DNA from: an uncultured Gammaproteobacteria bacterium
GTDB lineage: Bacteria > Pseudomonadota > Gammaproteobacteria > GCA-001735895
NCBI GenBank assembly: GCA_947259485.1
Contig: CAMYLU010000001.1
Span: 62,001 to 126,000, forward strand
Reading direction: 5' to 3'
DNA length: 64,000 nucleotides
Part shown: in pieces, positions 31,876 through 40,521 of the stretch
Numbering within the stretch: the first letter of the stretch is position 1
Layout of the letters: each line of letters starts with the position of its first letter
Position numbers and translations under genes: made by a program
Notes under the pieces: generated by a model
What the model saw: the letters and a program-made list of their open reading frames with translations, nothing else
The model's database searches: none
What the model was told of the DNA's origin: nothing

Positions 31876-32184
31876 ATGTTGGAACTTCGCCCCAATTGTG
31901 AATTCTGCGACAAGGACTTACCCCCTGATTCGACTGAGGCCTGCATTTGTACCTATGAATGTACCTTCTGTTCCGACTGTGTCGAAAGCCTACTCCAAAA
32001 CGTATGCCCCAACTGCGGTGGCGGTTTTGTCAAGCGACCGGTAAGGCCCGCTACCGAGCGTCGCACCGGTACGGGCCTGGCTCATCACCCGGCTTCAACC
32101 AAACGGGTGCACACAAAATATAGTCGCGACGAAGTCAGCGAATTTGTGCGCACACTAAAAGACATCATACCGGAGCAGCGATGA
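31876..32184 (+). CDS. DUF1272 zinc protein
   Basis: 102 residues from the ATG at 31876. Cysteine-rich N-terminal half: MLELRPNCEFCDKDLPPDS, CICTYECTFCSDC and VCPNCGGGF, the DUF1272 pattern that binds two zinc ions. The C-terminal tail is basic and species-specific. Function unknown. It overlaps the next gene by 4 bp (ATGA). Confidence 0.9.
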   Translation: MLELRPNCEFCDKDLPPDSTEACICTYECTFCSDCVESLLQNVCPNCGGGFVKRPVRPATERRTGTGLAHHPASTKRVHTKYSRDEVSEFVRTLKDIIPEQR

Positions 32185-32753
32185 TGCCAGGGCGTAACCC
32201 GGACAAAACCGCGCTATTGATAATCGACGTACAAAAGGGCCTGGACGAACCATCGCTGGGACAGCGCAATAATCCAGGCGCTGAAGCCAACATGGCCTCA
32301 ATACTCGCCGCGTGGCGTGAGCAGCAGGGCACGGTTATTCATATTCGCCATTGTTCGCTAGACCCGGAATCTCCGTTGCGCCCAGAACTGCCGGGAAACG
32401 CATTCAAAGCAGAGGTCCAGCCCCTGCCCGGCGAGAAGGAATTTACCAAGGCGGTTAATAGCGCCTTTATCGGAACCGGTCTGGAGCAGTATCTACGGAA
32501 ATCGGGTATTTCGAGACTGGTTATTATGGGGCTCACTACCGATCACTGCGTCTCGGCATCAACCCGCATGGCTTCCGATCTCGGCTTTGATGTGACCCTG
32601 GTTAGTGATGCGACCGCGGCATTTGAACGCGTTGGCTACGACGGTGTTCATTATTCCGGCGAGGAAATCCACCGGGTTAACCTGGTAAGCCTTGACCGCG
32701 AATTCTGCGTGCTTCGATCAACCGCAGAAGTGTTGGGCGAAATTCAAGCGTAA
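32181..32753 (+). CDS. Isochorismatase-family cysteine hydrolase
   Basis: 190 residues from the ATG at 32181. Cysteine-hydrolase motifs: KTALLIIDVQKGLDEP (catalytic Asp), VNSAFIGTGLEQYL (lysine site just before, FTKAVNS) and VIMGLTTDHCVSASTRMASDLG (nucleophile Cys with cis-peptide). Amidohydrolase group, similar in size to nicotinamidase-like enzymes. Substrate unknown. Translationally coupled to the DUF1272 gene. Confidence 0.85.
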   Translation: MMPGRNPDKTALLIIDVQKGLDEPSLGQRNNPGAEANMASILAAWREQQGTVIHIRHCSLDPESPLRPELPGNAFKAEVQPLPGEKEFTKAVNSAFIGTGLEQYLRKSGISRLVIMGLTTDHCVSASTRMASDLGFDVTLVSDATAAFERVGYDGVHYSGEEIHRVNLVSLDREFCVLRSTAEVLGEIQA

Positions 32754-32771
32754 TTAACCTGGAGAACAACT

Positions 32772-33236
32772 GTGAATAAAACCGGCGGTTGCCAATGCGG
32801 CAGCATTAAATATGAATTAACCGGCGCACCGAAAATGCTCTATATCTGCCATTGCAAGGACTGCCAGAAACAGTCGTCGAGTGCATTTGGCATGTCGTTG
32901 AGGATGGATCCCGATGACATCGCTTTCATACAGGGCGAGGATCGCTTGAAAACCTGGGATACCCGCGGTGAAAACGGTGCAATCAAGCGCTGCGCCTTTT
33001 GCCCTGATTGTGGCACCCGAATCATTCACGGTTCCGACAGTCCAGATGAGGTGGTCAGCATCAAGGCCGGTTCGCTGGACGATACCAGCTGGCTGGATCC
33101 GGTGGCGCATATCTGGTTGCAAAGCGCACAACCCTGGATAGCCATCGATCACGATCACTACCGCTGTTTCGAGCGGGAACCCGAAGACGAAAATGCGTTG
33201 AGAAAACGATGGCAATCACAAAATCCTGTGAACTGA
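32772..33236 (+). CDS. GFA-family zinc protein
   Basis: 154 residues from a GTG at 32772 with GGAGAAC upstream. Complete GFA zinc set: GGCQCGSIKYEL near residue 5, CHCKDCQKQSSSAFGMS near 32 and CPDCGTRI near 77, and the typical end DPVAHIWLQSAQPWIAI. This is an intact, fuller-length member compared with the two cassette versions. Role in thiol or formaldehyde chemistry is a family guess only. Confidence 0.85.
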   Translation: MNKTGGCQCGSIKYELTGAPKMLYICHCKDCQKQSSSAFGMSLRMDPDDIAFIQGEDRLKTWDTRGENGAIKRCAFCPDCGTRIIHGSDSPDEVVSIKAGSLDDTSWLDPVAHIWLQSAQPWIAIDHDHYRCFEREPEDENALRKRWQSQNPVN

Positions 33237-33340
33237 CATTGTAACCAGGAGCCATTGCCATCGTGACAAGAGCAGCTAAAGCAATTTGTACCTACGCAGG
33301 GTATCATCGACAGTAAATTACTGGCTTACTGAACTCCGCC

Positions 33341-34003
33341 ATGTCCACTATCAAACTACTCGGACTTAGAATCAGCGTTTACACCCGCATCGCGCGAATG
33401 GCGCTCGAGGAAAAAAGTGTCGATTACGAGCTTGAGGAAGTAGATATATTTGCCGATACGGGACCTCCCGAAGAATACCTTGCGCACAATCCGTTCGGTA
33501 CTATTCCATGCCTGATGCATGGTGAATTCTACCTGTACGAAACCGGTGCGATTACCCGCTATATCGACGAAACCTTTCCCGGTGTGGCATTGCAGCCGTC
33601 GGTTTCGTCACGACGCGCGCGCATGAATCAAATCATTAGCATTCTTGATGCCTATACCTATCGGCCGATGGTTTGGGATGTTTACGTGCAACGTATTGTC
33701 GTGCCCAGTGGCGGTGGCAGACCGGATGAAAGCCTGGTAGCAGCGGCCTTGCCAAACTTGAAAAATGTCCTCCAGCAGCTTGAACTCCTGCAGGATGAAT
33801 ACGAGTTCCTGACGGGCGATTCAGTATCGCTAGCAGACCTGCATGCCTATCCGATGCTTCGCTACTTCATGGAAACCCCGGAGGGTTCGACAATGCTGAA
33901 ATCGTATCCCGGACTGGAACATTGGATGCAACAAATGCAGGCAAGACCCAGCGCACGCGCGACGAGTTTTCATACCACGACAGAGACCGAAAACGGCTTT
34001 TAA
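33341..34003 (+). CDS. Glutathione S-transferase
   Basis: 220 residues from the ATG at 33341. Thioredoxin-like N-domain (SVYTRIARMALEEKSVDYELEEVD, AHNPFGTIPCLMHG, ETGAITRYIDETFPG), where FGTIP has the cis-Pro and ETGAI the gamma-glutamyl binding residues, followed by an all-helical C-domain (GDSVSLADLHAYPMLRYF). A cytosolic transferase or thiol-reductase of unknown electrophile. Good family length. Confidence 0.9.
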   Translation: MSTIKLLGLRISVYTRIARMALEEKSVDYELEEVDIFADTGPPEEYLAHNPFGTIPCLMHGEFYLYETGAITRYIDETFPGVALQPSVSSRRARMNQIISILDAYTYRPMVWDVYVQRIVVPSGGGRPDESLVAAALPNLKNVLQQLELLQDEYEFLTGDSVSLADLHAYPMLRYFMETPEGSTMLKSYPGLEHWMQQMQARPSARATSFHTTTETENGF

Positions 34004-34026
34004 CAGAGGACGTCGGGAAAAGACCG

Positions 34027-34524
34027 GTGCTTGTTACCCACGAGAATGAATCCACTTACCAGGTCAGTAACAACAGTTACGTGATTCCGGTGCTATTTTT
34101 GTGCATCCCGCCGCTAATGCTGATCGAACTTGGCCCCGGAGTACTTGATGGCAGCATTAAAACCGGTGAACTGGTTGGCCTGTTTATCGGCATCCTGTTG
34201 CCGCTAGTCGGGGCCTATTATTACATTGAGTTCGCGAGCTTCACCTTTTCCAGAACTGAAGGTGTCTTTCACTGGCGCTGGCGCAACCTGTTCAATAAAA
34301 AGACAGGGAAAGTGCCATTCAGCCGTATCGCCAAGGTCAGGCGTGATGCTATCGAATCCGGCGATTCGGGTGGTCTGAAATATTCTCACCGGCTCGTCGT
34401 GATCCTCGACGATAATACGATCATACCCCTGACGCGGGGTTACTCGGGTTTGCACAGCAAGAAACTGGATCATATAGTTGATCAAATTCGTGATTACATC
34501 GGGCATAGTAGCGCAATGAACTGA
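34027..34524 (+). CDS. Membrane protein of unknown function
   Basis: 165 residues from a GTG at 34027 with GGAAAAG upstream; a longer frame overlaps the GST gene. Two membrane segments (about 17-36 and 49-69) precede a cytoplasmic PH-like part (FTFSRTEGVFHWRWRNLF, KVPFSRIAKVRRDAI, RLVVILDDNTIIPLTRGYSG). Architecture of a membrane hairpin plus bacterial PH-like domain; no firm family. The stop overlaps the next start by one base. Confidence 0.6.
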   Translation: MLVTHENESTYQVSNNSYVIPVLFLCIPPLMLIELGPGVLDGSIKTGELVGLFIGILLPLVGAYYYIEFASFTFSRTEGVFHWRWRNLFNKKTGKVPFSRIAKVRRDAIESGDSGGLKYSHRLVVILDDNTIIPLTRGYSGLHSKKLDHIVDQIRDYIGHSSAMN

Positions 34525-34901
34525 TGGCTCTGATAGATGCCAGGCAAAACATGACTTACTACATTGTTAAAATTGTTATCTCGGCAATACTGATTGTCGC
34601 AATCTCGGAAATATCCAAGCGCAGTTCGTTGCTTGGCGCCCTGTTGGCATCCATACCGCTGGTGTCGGTGTTGGCGATGATCTGGCTTTATATCGATACC
34701 AAAGATGTCGACCGGGTGGGCGCGCTTGCTTCCAGCATTTTCTGGCTGGTATTACCGTCGCTAGCCCTTTTCATCGCGTTGCCACTGCTATTGAAACAGG
34801 GATACAATTTTTATTTCAGCATGGGGGCATCGATTACGATAACCATCGGTTGCTACTGGCTAATGGTCACAGTACTCGACCAGGCAGGTATTGAGCTCTG
34901 A
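34524..34901 (+). CDS. DUF3147 membrane protein
   Basis: 125 residues from the ATG at 34524. Four membrane segments; YYIVKIVISAILIVAISEISKRSSLLGALLASIPLVS is the family signature. Small inner-membrane proteins of unknown function, sometimes linked to transporter-like folds. Translationally coupled to the upstream membrane protein. Confidence 0.85.
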   Translation: MALIDARQNMTYYIVKIVISAILIVAISEISKRSSLLGALLASIPLVSVLAMIWLYIDTKDVDRVGALASSIFWLVLPSLALFIALPLLLKQGYNFYFSMGASITITIGCYWLMVTVLDQAGIEL

Positions 34902-34949
34902 CTGAAGTCGGGTCATGACAATGATCACCTTGTTAAGGCTGAGAATCTG

Positions 34950-35345
34950 ATGGAGACGAAACAGTTATACCTGATTGCAGCCGATGCCACTCTTTTCATC
35001 CATGCGTCATTTGTCGGCTTTGTTGTTTTCGGATTAATCCTGGTCTTTGTCGGCAAGCTGTCCTCCTGGTCCTGGGTACGCAATCGACGCTTTCGCATCG
35101 CACATCTTGCGGCGATCGGTATCGTCGTGCTGCAATCCTGGTTCAGCGTTATCTGTCCTCTTACGCTGTGGGAAATGGAACTGCGGAACAGGGCCGGTGA
35201 TGTAACCTACCCGGGATCGTTCGTTGCGCACTGGCTGGAGACGCTGCTTTATTACCGTGCGCCGGAATGGGTGTTTATTTTACTGTATACCCTGTTCGGG
35301 GCGCTGGTGGTCGGCAGCTGGTTCTGGGTTCGCCCCAGGAGCTGA
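34950..35345 (+). CDS. DUF2784 membrane protein
   Basis: 131 residues from the ATG at 34950. Four membrane helices and family hallmarks DATLFIHASFVGFVVFGL, RFRIAHLAAIGIVVLQSWFSVICPLTLWE and WLETLLYYRAPEWVF. Inner-membrane protein with conserved His, Cys and Glu residues in or near the membrane, which hints at cofactor or metal binding. Function unknown. Confidence 0.85.
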   Translation: METKQLYLIAADATLFIHASFVGFVVFGLILVFVGKLSSWSWVRNRRFRIAHLAAIGIVVLQSWFSVICPLTLWEMELRNRAGDVTYPGSFVAHWLETLLYYRAPEWVFILLYTLFGALVVGSWFWVRPRS

Positions 35346-35420
35346 TCTGTTCGCCTGTTTCAGCCTGGTGTTTAACCTGCAGCTCTGTTCGGCGGAAATT
35401 GCGCCACCAGAAACAGGGCT

Positions 35421-36476
35421 CTACCCCATTAAACCGGGGTAGAACTTTCGTGCAATCTCAGGATAACTGCGCACCCAGCGTTGCCAGTATTTCTCGCCAA
35501 ATACTGCGGGTTGTGTCCGGCTCTCCATGCCACCTATACCGGCAGCCATCTCCGAGCGTGACGCCATTAATCCCTCGTTACGATGACGTCTACTTGCATT
35601 GACGCGGTCGATGTAATCGGCCGCTAGCGGCAATGGTTCAAGCACCGTATTCAGGTCTGGGCTGTAAAAAAAAGCCGACGAGTAACGCTCTCGTCCTGTT
35701 TTATTGGCAACACGGTGCGGGGTCGCGATGAAGTAGTTATGCGTTACCAGTTGCAGCAGCTCGCCGGTGTTAACCACCAGGCTACCGGCAACGGGATCGA
35801 CCGGGTACCAGGTGTCATCGTTGGCCTGCGCTTCAAGGCCGGTATTTTCATCCTGCAGCAGCAGCGTGAGGAATCCAGAATCCTTATGCACGCCAACACC
35901 CTGCCCGCCAGCCCTGGTTTGCGGGTAGCGAATCAATTTCAGATAGGGTGAAGGATTTTCCCCAAACACCTGTTCGATGTGAAGTTCGTCAAGGTCAAGG
36001 GCAAGCGACATCATGCGTAGAATTTGCCGTGAAAGCCCAGAAAGGCGTGAAAAATAATCATCGACTACTTCCCTGAAACCCGGGATAGTCGCCTCGGGTG
36101 GCCACAGGTTGGGTCCCACCAACGCCATGTAGTAGGGATCCGGTTCGGGAAGTGGATTGCGATCGACACCGATATCAATCTGCTCGCGGTAGTCGACCTG
36201 GTTGTTGGTCAGTTCCGAACCCAGTTTTTCCCAGCCGCGAAACTGCGGGGAGCCGCTCTTATCAATCGCTTCCTTGAGTTCCTCCGGCAGGGCAAAAAAA
36301 TTCTTAAGCATCGCCAGGTAAGCCTCGCTGACCGACCCCGGGATACCATGATTGATGACGTAGAAAAAACCGATTTCATGACATACCTGGCGAAGTTGCC
36401 GGCACAATTCGAGCCGCTGTTGCCTGTCTCCCGTAAACCAGGGTTCCAGATCGATTACCGGGAGCTGGTGGGTCAT
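35421..36476 (-). CDS. 2-oxoglutarate/Fe(II)-dependent oxygenase (isopenicillin-N-synthase-like)
   Basis: 351 residues on the minus strand, start 36476. N-terminal DIOX_N domain (LPVIDLEPWFTGDRQQRLELCRQL, GFFYVINHGIP) and C-terminal jelly roll with the Fe ligands HKDSGFLTLLLQD (His-x-Asp) and TPHRV (second His) and a downstream RYSSAFFYSPD (2OG or substrate Arg). Hydroxylase or desaturase of unknown small molecule. The gene is flanked by divergent DUF1304. Its last codons (GGTAGAGCC end) form a 7-bp inverted repeat. Confidence 0.85.
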   Translation of the reverse strand: MTHQLPVIDLEPWFTGDRQQRLELCRQLRQVCHEIGFFYVINHGIPGSVSEAYLAMLKNFFALPEELKEAIDKSGSPQFRGWEKLGSELTNNQVDYREQIDIGVDRNPLPEPDPYYMALVGPNLWPPEATIPGFREVVDDYFSRLSGLSRQILRMMSLALDLDELHIEQVFGENPSPYLKLIRYPQTRAGGQGVGVHKDSGFLTLLLQDENTGLEAQANDDTWYPVDPVAGSLVVNTGELLQLVTHNYFIATPHRVANKTGRERYSSAFFYSPDLNTVLEPLPLAADYIDRVNASRRHRNEGLMASRSEMAAGIGGMESRTQPAVFGEKYWQRWVRSYPEIARKFYPGLMG

Positions 36477-36549
36477 GAAATTCGAACAGACAAGATCGTC
36501 GTCTCTATGAGAGGATAAGCATCAATTATAAACCAAATCAACGCTGTCC

Positions 36550-36912
36550 ATGATTAGCTACCTGGCTGATATTGTTGTCGCGCTGGTCGCGATATCGCAT
36601 CTCGGTTTCCTGCTGCTGGAAATGTTCCTGTGGGAAAAACCGCTCGGATTGCGCGTGTTCAGACAAACCGCCGAGCGCGCCGCGATAACCCGGGTGCTGG
36701 CGGCAAACCAGGGGCTTTATAACGGCTTCCTTGCGGCCGGGCTGTTGTGGGGCCTGATTCTTGGTGCCGAGGGTGGCGCAATCAAGATTTTCTTTCTTGC
36801 CTGCGTGATCATTGCCGGGGTCTTCGGTGCGGCCACCGTAAGCCGTCGAATCCTGTGGATCCAGGCCGCGCCCGCGGCTCTCGGCCTGACCCTGGTGCTT
36901 GCTGCTAATTAA
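36550..36912 (+). CDS. DUF1304 membrane protein
   Basis: 120 residues from the ATG at 36550. Four membrane helices with EMFLWEKPLGLRVF and ANQGLYNGFLAAGLLWGL, family signatures. Small integral membrane protein, function unknown. Divergent from the oxygenase with 73 bp between starts, a stretch that must hold two promoters. Confidence 0.9.
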   Translation: MISYLADIVVALVAISHLGFLLLEMFLWEKPLGLRVFRQTAERAAITRVLAANQGLYNGFLAAGLLWGLILGAEGGAIKIFFLACVIIAGVFGAATVSRRILWIQAAPAALGLTLVLAAN

Positions 36913-37035
36913 AGGTTCAAAGGAAAAGCCAGGTTACAGCTGCAGTCAAATCATTGCCGTGTGCCGCATTGAAGGTGTGGCCAAATACATCCCAGGCGCG
37001 GGAAATTGCTGCTGAACAGGCGTAAACTTCAGATT

Positions 37036-38019
37036 ATGAGCACGATGCGGGCATTTGTTATCAGCGAGCCGGGTGGTCCGGAAAAACTCGAGTTGAAAGA
37101 GATAGAGCGACCGGCAGTGAAGCCGGGATGGATCCTGATTCGTAACCGTGCCTTTGGCTTGAATCGTTCAGAATGGTTTACTCGACGGGGCGATTCTCCC
37201 TCGGTGACGTTTCCTCGCGTACTTGGAATTGAATGCGTAGGAGAAGTCGTTTCGGCAGCAGATGACGAGTTGACGGCCGGCCAGGCGGTTGCCGCAATGA
37301 TGGGCGGGATGGGGCGAGACTTTAACGGCTCCTACGCCGAATTTGTTCTGGTACCGCGTGATATTGTTTTTCCGATACAGTCTAAACTGGCCTGGCCGGT
37401 ACTGGCTGCACTGCCGGAGATGCTGCAAACCGTTCATGGTTCGCTTTACACCGCGCTTGAAATCGGCAGCGCTCAAAACATCCTGATTCGGGGCGCGACC
37501 TCCTCGATCGGTTTTGCCAGCATTGCCGTCGCCAAAGCAGCCGGACTGGAGATCACCGCGACCACGCGTGACCTGGTCAAGGCGGACGAGCTTAGGGCTG
37601 CCGGTGCGGCCCATGTGATAGTAGACAAGGGTTCGGTTGCCGCGCAGGCACGCTCGATCTATACGGCAGGTTTCGATCGCGTACTCGAATTGATCGGCAC
37701 CACTACCTTGCTCGATTCGCTGCATTCATCCCGCCCCGGTGGCATCGTCTGCATGACCGGAATTCTCGGAGGCGAGTGGGTTGTACCCGAATTTGCGCCG
37801 ATGGATGCCATTCCGACGGGAGTTAAACTGACCAGCTACAGTGGGGGTGCCTCCGATATCACGCCTGCCCAGTTGCAGCATTATGTCAGCCTGGTTGAAG
37901 CTGGCGAGTTGAAAATCCGACTCGGTCCCCGATTCGTATTCACCGAGTTGCAACAGGCACATACCCTGATGGACGACAATCGCGCCAATGGCAAGATCGT
38001 TGTAATGCTGGATCCATGA
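37036..38019 (+). CDS. Zinc-less alcohol dehydrogenase/NADPH:quinone reductase
   Basis: About 327 residues from the ATG at 37036. MDR family: GroES-like N-domain (MRAFVISEPGGPEKLELKEIERP), RVLGIECVGEVV, and Rossmann motif ILIRGATSSIGFASIAVAKAAGLEITATTRD for NADPH. The zinc-binding cysteines of classical ADHs are absent, so a quinone-oxidoreductase-type enzyme is most likely. It is the first gene of a long, tightly packed run ending at xerC; the next gene starts inside its stop codon. Confidence 0.85.
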   Translation: MSTMRAFVISEPGGPEKLELKEIERPAVKPGWILIRNRAFGLNRSEWFTRRGDSPSVTFPRVLGIECVGEVVSAADDELTAGQAVAAMMGGMGRDFNGSYAEFVLVPRDIVFPIQSKLAWPVLAALPEMLQTVHGSLYTALEIGSAQNILIRGATSSIGFASIAVAKAAGLEITATTRDLVKADELRAAGAAHVIVDKGSVAAQARSIYTAGFDRVLELIGTTTLLDSLHSSRPGGIVCMTGILGGEWVVPEFAPMDAIPTGVKLTSYSGGASDITPAQLQHYVSLVEAGELKIRLGPRFVFTELQQAHTLMDDNRANGKIVVMLDP

Positions 38020-38864
38020 CAACGAACATTTTAAGGATTGCTGCGTTCGCCGATGCCGGGCTCGGCGGTAACCCGGCCGGGGTCATGATTGCCGATTCAC
38101 TTCCCGACGACACCGAAATGCAACGCATTGCGGCCGAGGTGGGTTTTTCTGAAACCGCATTTGCGATGCCCGAGGGTGGCGCCTGGCGAGTACGTTACTT
38201 CTCACCCGAATCGGAAGTTCCATTTTGCGGGCATGCGACCATCGCCCTCGGAGCGGCGTTGGCACTCAAACACGGCAACGCTGTGTTTAAGTTGAAACTG
38301 AACCAGGCCGATATTACGGTCGAGGGGGAAAACAATGGTGGATCGCTATATGCGGCACTGCAGTCACCAGGTACGCGTAGCGCACCAATGTCCGCTGAAC
38401 TATTAGCCGAGGTTTTGGCTTTGTTCGGTTACCGCGAAAGCGATCTCAATATGGAAATTCCACCGGCGCGCGTGCACGGCGGCGCGGATCATCTCGCGCT
38501 GTGTCTGCATTCACGCGCGGTGTTGTCGGCGATGCAATACGACCTTGACGCCGGGCGCGAACTGATGAACCGCGAGGGATTGATTACAATTCTGCTCGCC
38601 TACGCCGAAACACCGCGCCTGTTTCATACCCGCAATCCGTTTGCCTCGGGTGGCGTTTACGAGGATCCGGCTACCGGTGCTGCAACCGCTGCTTTTGCCG
38701 GGTATCTGCGCGACCTCGAATGGCCACACCAGGGATTCATTGAAATCATCCAGGGCGAAGACATGGGGATGCGTTCGCGTCTCAGGGCGGAATTCAGCGA
38801 CGAAACTGGCAGTTCAATCCGGGTCTCCGGCAGCGCCCGCATTATGGAGGACTCATCCGCATGA
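38016..38864 (+). CDS. PhzF-family protein
   Basis: 282 residues from the ATG at 38016 (ATGA overlap with the reductase). PhzF features: ILRIAAFADAGLGGNPAGVMIADSLPDD, ETAFAMPEGGAWRVRYFSPESEVPFCGHATIALGAAL and EDPATGAATAAFAGYL. The fold is related to diaminopimelate epimerase (DapF), which is also encoded 3 kb further on in the same run. Isomerase-type enzyme of unknown substrate. Overlaps the next gene by 4 bp. Confidence 0.9.
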   Translation: MTTNILRIAAFADAGLGGNPAGVMIADSLPDDTEMQRIAAEVGFSETAFAMPEGGAWRVRYFSPESEVPFCGHATIALGAALALKHGNAVFKLKLNQADITVEGENNGGSLYAALQSPGTRSAPMSAELLAEVLALFGYRESDLNMEIPPARVHGGADHLALCLHSRAVLSAMQYDLDAGRELMNREGLITILLAYAETPRLFHTRNPFASGGVYEDPATGAATAAFAGYLRDLEWPHQGFIEIIQGEDMGMRSRLRAEFSDETGSSIRVSGSARIMEDSSA

Positions 38865-39262
38865 AAATAACGATTGCCGGGCATCGCTTCAATGCCGTCT
38901 TCGAGGACGATAAATCACCTGCCAGCTGCGACGCGTTTCGCGCGGTTATGCCGTTCGAAAGCCAGGTAGTGCATGTGCGCTGGAGCGGTGAGGGCATGTG
39001 GATACCCCTCGGTGACATGGACTTCGAGGTCGGTCACGAAGACGCGACCGCCTACCCTGCTGCCGGGCAAATCCTGTTGTATCCAAAGGCAAAAAGTGAA
39101 ACCGAGATCCTGATCGCCTACGGCAGCGTCCAGTTTGCATCGAAGGCGGGTACCCTCGCCGGCAATCATTTCGCAACAATCACTTCCGATCTGGAACAGC
39201 TGCGCAAAATAGGTGTTGCCACTCTCTGGGAAGGTGCCAAATCGATCCTGTTTGAAATTTGA
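38861..39262 (+). CDS. DUF3830 (cyclophilin-like) protein
   Basis: 133 residues from the ATG at 38861. Cyclophilin-like barrel family: ITIAGHRFNAVFEDDKSPASCDAFRAVMPFES, VVHVRWSGEGMWIPL, GQILLYPKAKSETEILIAYGSVQFASKAGTLAGNHFATI. DUF3830 genes occur beside amino-acid or hydantoin metabolism, but no reaction is proven. Its stop overlaps the next TTG start. Confidence 0.85.
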   Translation: MKITIAGHRFNAVFEDDKSPASCDAFRAVMPFESQVVHVRWSGEGMWIPLGDMDFEVGHEDATAYPAAGQILLYPKAKSETEILIAYGSVQFASKAGTLAGNHFATITSDLEQLRKIGVATLWEGAKSILFEI

Positions 39263-39750
39263 ATCAGCCCGACACCAGTATTGTAGAAATCAAGACCACG
39301 CTTGCGGGAGAGCGCAAACAATTCGATTGTGAACTGTTAAAGTTCGCCCGGGGCGAGGTCGTGGTTATCTATCGAATGCCGCGCGATGTGCAGCTTGAGG
39401 ACCTGTTGCTGCGCCAAGATTCCATCAGCATCGGCTATTTCTGGGAAGACCGTGCCTATAACGCGTATCACTGGATCGACGCGCAATGCCAAACACTGGC
39501 GTTATACTTCAATATCTGCGATAACACCCGCATATCACGTCAACAGGTCGCATGGCGCGACCTGAGCGTGGATATTTTGATTACCCCTGACCTGCGTTGC
39601 CGAGTGCTGGATGAAGACGAATTACCCGATGACCTTGATAGCGACTTACGCGTCTATATCGAAAGCGCACGCGATGCCTTGTGCATCGATCCCGGGCGCC
39701 TGTTGCTGGAGTTCGAAGCGCGACGCCGGGAGCTGTTCCCGGGGGCCTGA
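39259..39750 (+). CDS. DUF402 domain protein
   Basis: 163 residues from a TTG at 39259 that overlaps the DUF3830 stop. DUF402 pattern: ARGEVVVIYRMPRDVQLEDLLL, SIGYFWEDRAYNAYHWIDAQCQTLALYFNIC and SVDILITPDLRCRVLDEDEL. Related proteins (FAU-1, Ntdp) bind RNA or hydrolyse nucleoside phosphates. Here it is translated inside the lysine-operon leader run, and its role is unknown. Confidence 0.85.
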   Translation: MNQPDTSIVEIKTTLAGERKQFDCELLKFARGEVVVIYRMPRDVQLEDLLLRQDSISIGYFWEDRAYNAYHWIDAQCQTLALYFNICDNTRISRQQVAWRDLSVDILITPDLRCRVLDEDELPDDLDSDLRVYIESARDALCIDPGRLLLEFEARRRELFPGA

Positions 39751-39752
39751 AC

Positions 39753-40391
39753 ATGGCGCTTGAACTCTGGCTTGCCTATGTCGCCACCAGCTCGGTGGTG
39801 CTGGCGATCCCCGGCCCGACCATACTGCTAGTATTGAGCTATGCCATCGCGCATGGGCGCAAAGGGACTTTGCCCGTAGTTATGGGAGTTGCGCTTGGCG
39901 ATTCAGTTGCGATCACCCTGTCATTGATTGGCCTCGGTACCCTGCTCGCAACGTCGGCACTTTGGTTCACGATTATAAAGTGGATTGGCGGGTGCTACCT
40001 GATCTACCTCGGCTTTACCCTGTTACGCAGCGCCGGCAAACCGATGCCCGTGCAGGCCCAACAGCAACCGGGGTCAGCACCGCTTAAGCTATTCGGCAAC
40101 GCGTTTATCGTCACCGCGTTAAATCCCAAGAGCATCGTTTTTTTCATTGCCCTGCTGCCCCAGTTCATCAGCGCCGATCATCCGGTGATAACGCAACTCT
40201 GGATCCTCGGGATAACCTTTGTCGTGCTCGCCACCATCGGTGCCACCAGTTATGCATTGTTTGCCGCCTCGATTCGGCGCTGGCTCTCGTCACCACGCGC
40301 ACAAAAGACCTATGGCATGGTCGGGGGCGGACTGTTGATGGGTGCAGGAGTTTGGGCCCTTACTGCAAAGCGTGTAATCTCCGCGACATGA
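39753..40391 (+). CDS. LysE/RhtB-family amino-acid exporter
   Basis: 212 residues from the ATG at 39753. Six-helix LysE exporter: MALELWLAYVATSSVVLAIPGPTILLVLSYAIAHGRK (family signature), GGCYLIYLGFTLLRS and TALNPKSIVFFIALLPQFI. Exports basic or hydrophobic amino acids at the inner membrane. Because it overlaps lptM and lies directly ahead of lysA, lysine or a precursor is a reasonable candidate substrate, an inference from position. Confidence 0.85.
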   Translation: MALELWLAYVATSSVVLAIPGPTILLVLSYAIAHGRKGTLPVVMGVALGDSVAITLSLIGLGTLLATSALWFTIIKWIGGCYLIYLGFTLLRSAGKPMPVQAQQQPGSAPLKLFGNAFIVTALNPKSIVFFIALLPQFISADHPVITQLWILGITFVVLATIGATSYALFAASIRRWLSSPRAQKTYGMVGGGLLMGAGVWALTAKRVISAT

Positions 40392-40519
40392 TGCGAAATA
40401 GTGTTATTAACGGTTTGATCTGCTTTTGCCTGCTGCTGGTGTTGTCCGGCTGTGGTAACAAGGGTCCCCTGGAGTTGCCAGAGGAAAAAGAGAAAAAGAC
40501 CCAGGATAATACCGGTTAG
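40388..40519 (+). CDS. lptM: LptM (YifL-like) small lipoprotein
   Basis: 43 residues from the ATG at 40388 (overlapping the LysE stop as ATGA; a second ATG at 40391 is equally likely). The signal peptide ends in the lipobox LSGC, followed by GNKGPLELP, the hallmark of LptM. LptM assists LptD assembly in the outer membrane. As in E. coli and Pseudomonas it precedes the dapF region; too short for ordinary gene calling. Confidence 0.85.
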   Translation: MMRNSVINGLICFCLLLVLSGCGNKGPLELPEEKEKKTQDNTG

Positions 40520-40521
40520 CG

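Noticed and set aside
35421-35442. CTACCCC/GGGGTAG hairpin as a terminator between DUF2784 and the oxygenase gene
   Set aside because: It lies inside the last codons of the oxygenase gene and has no T-run on either strand.
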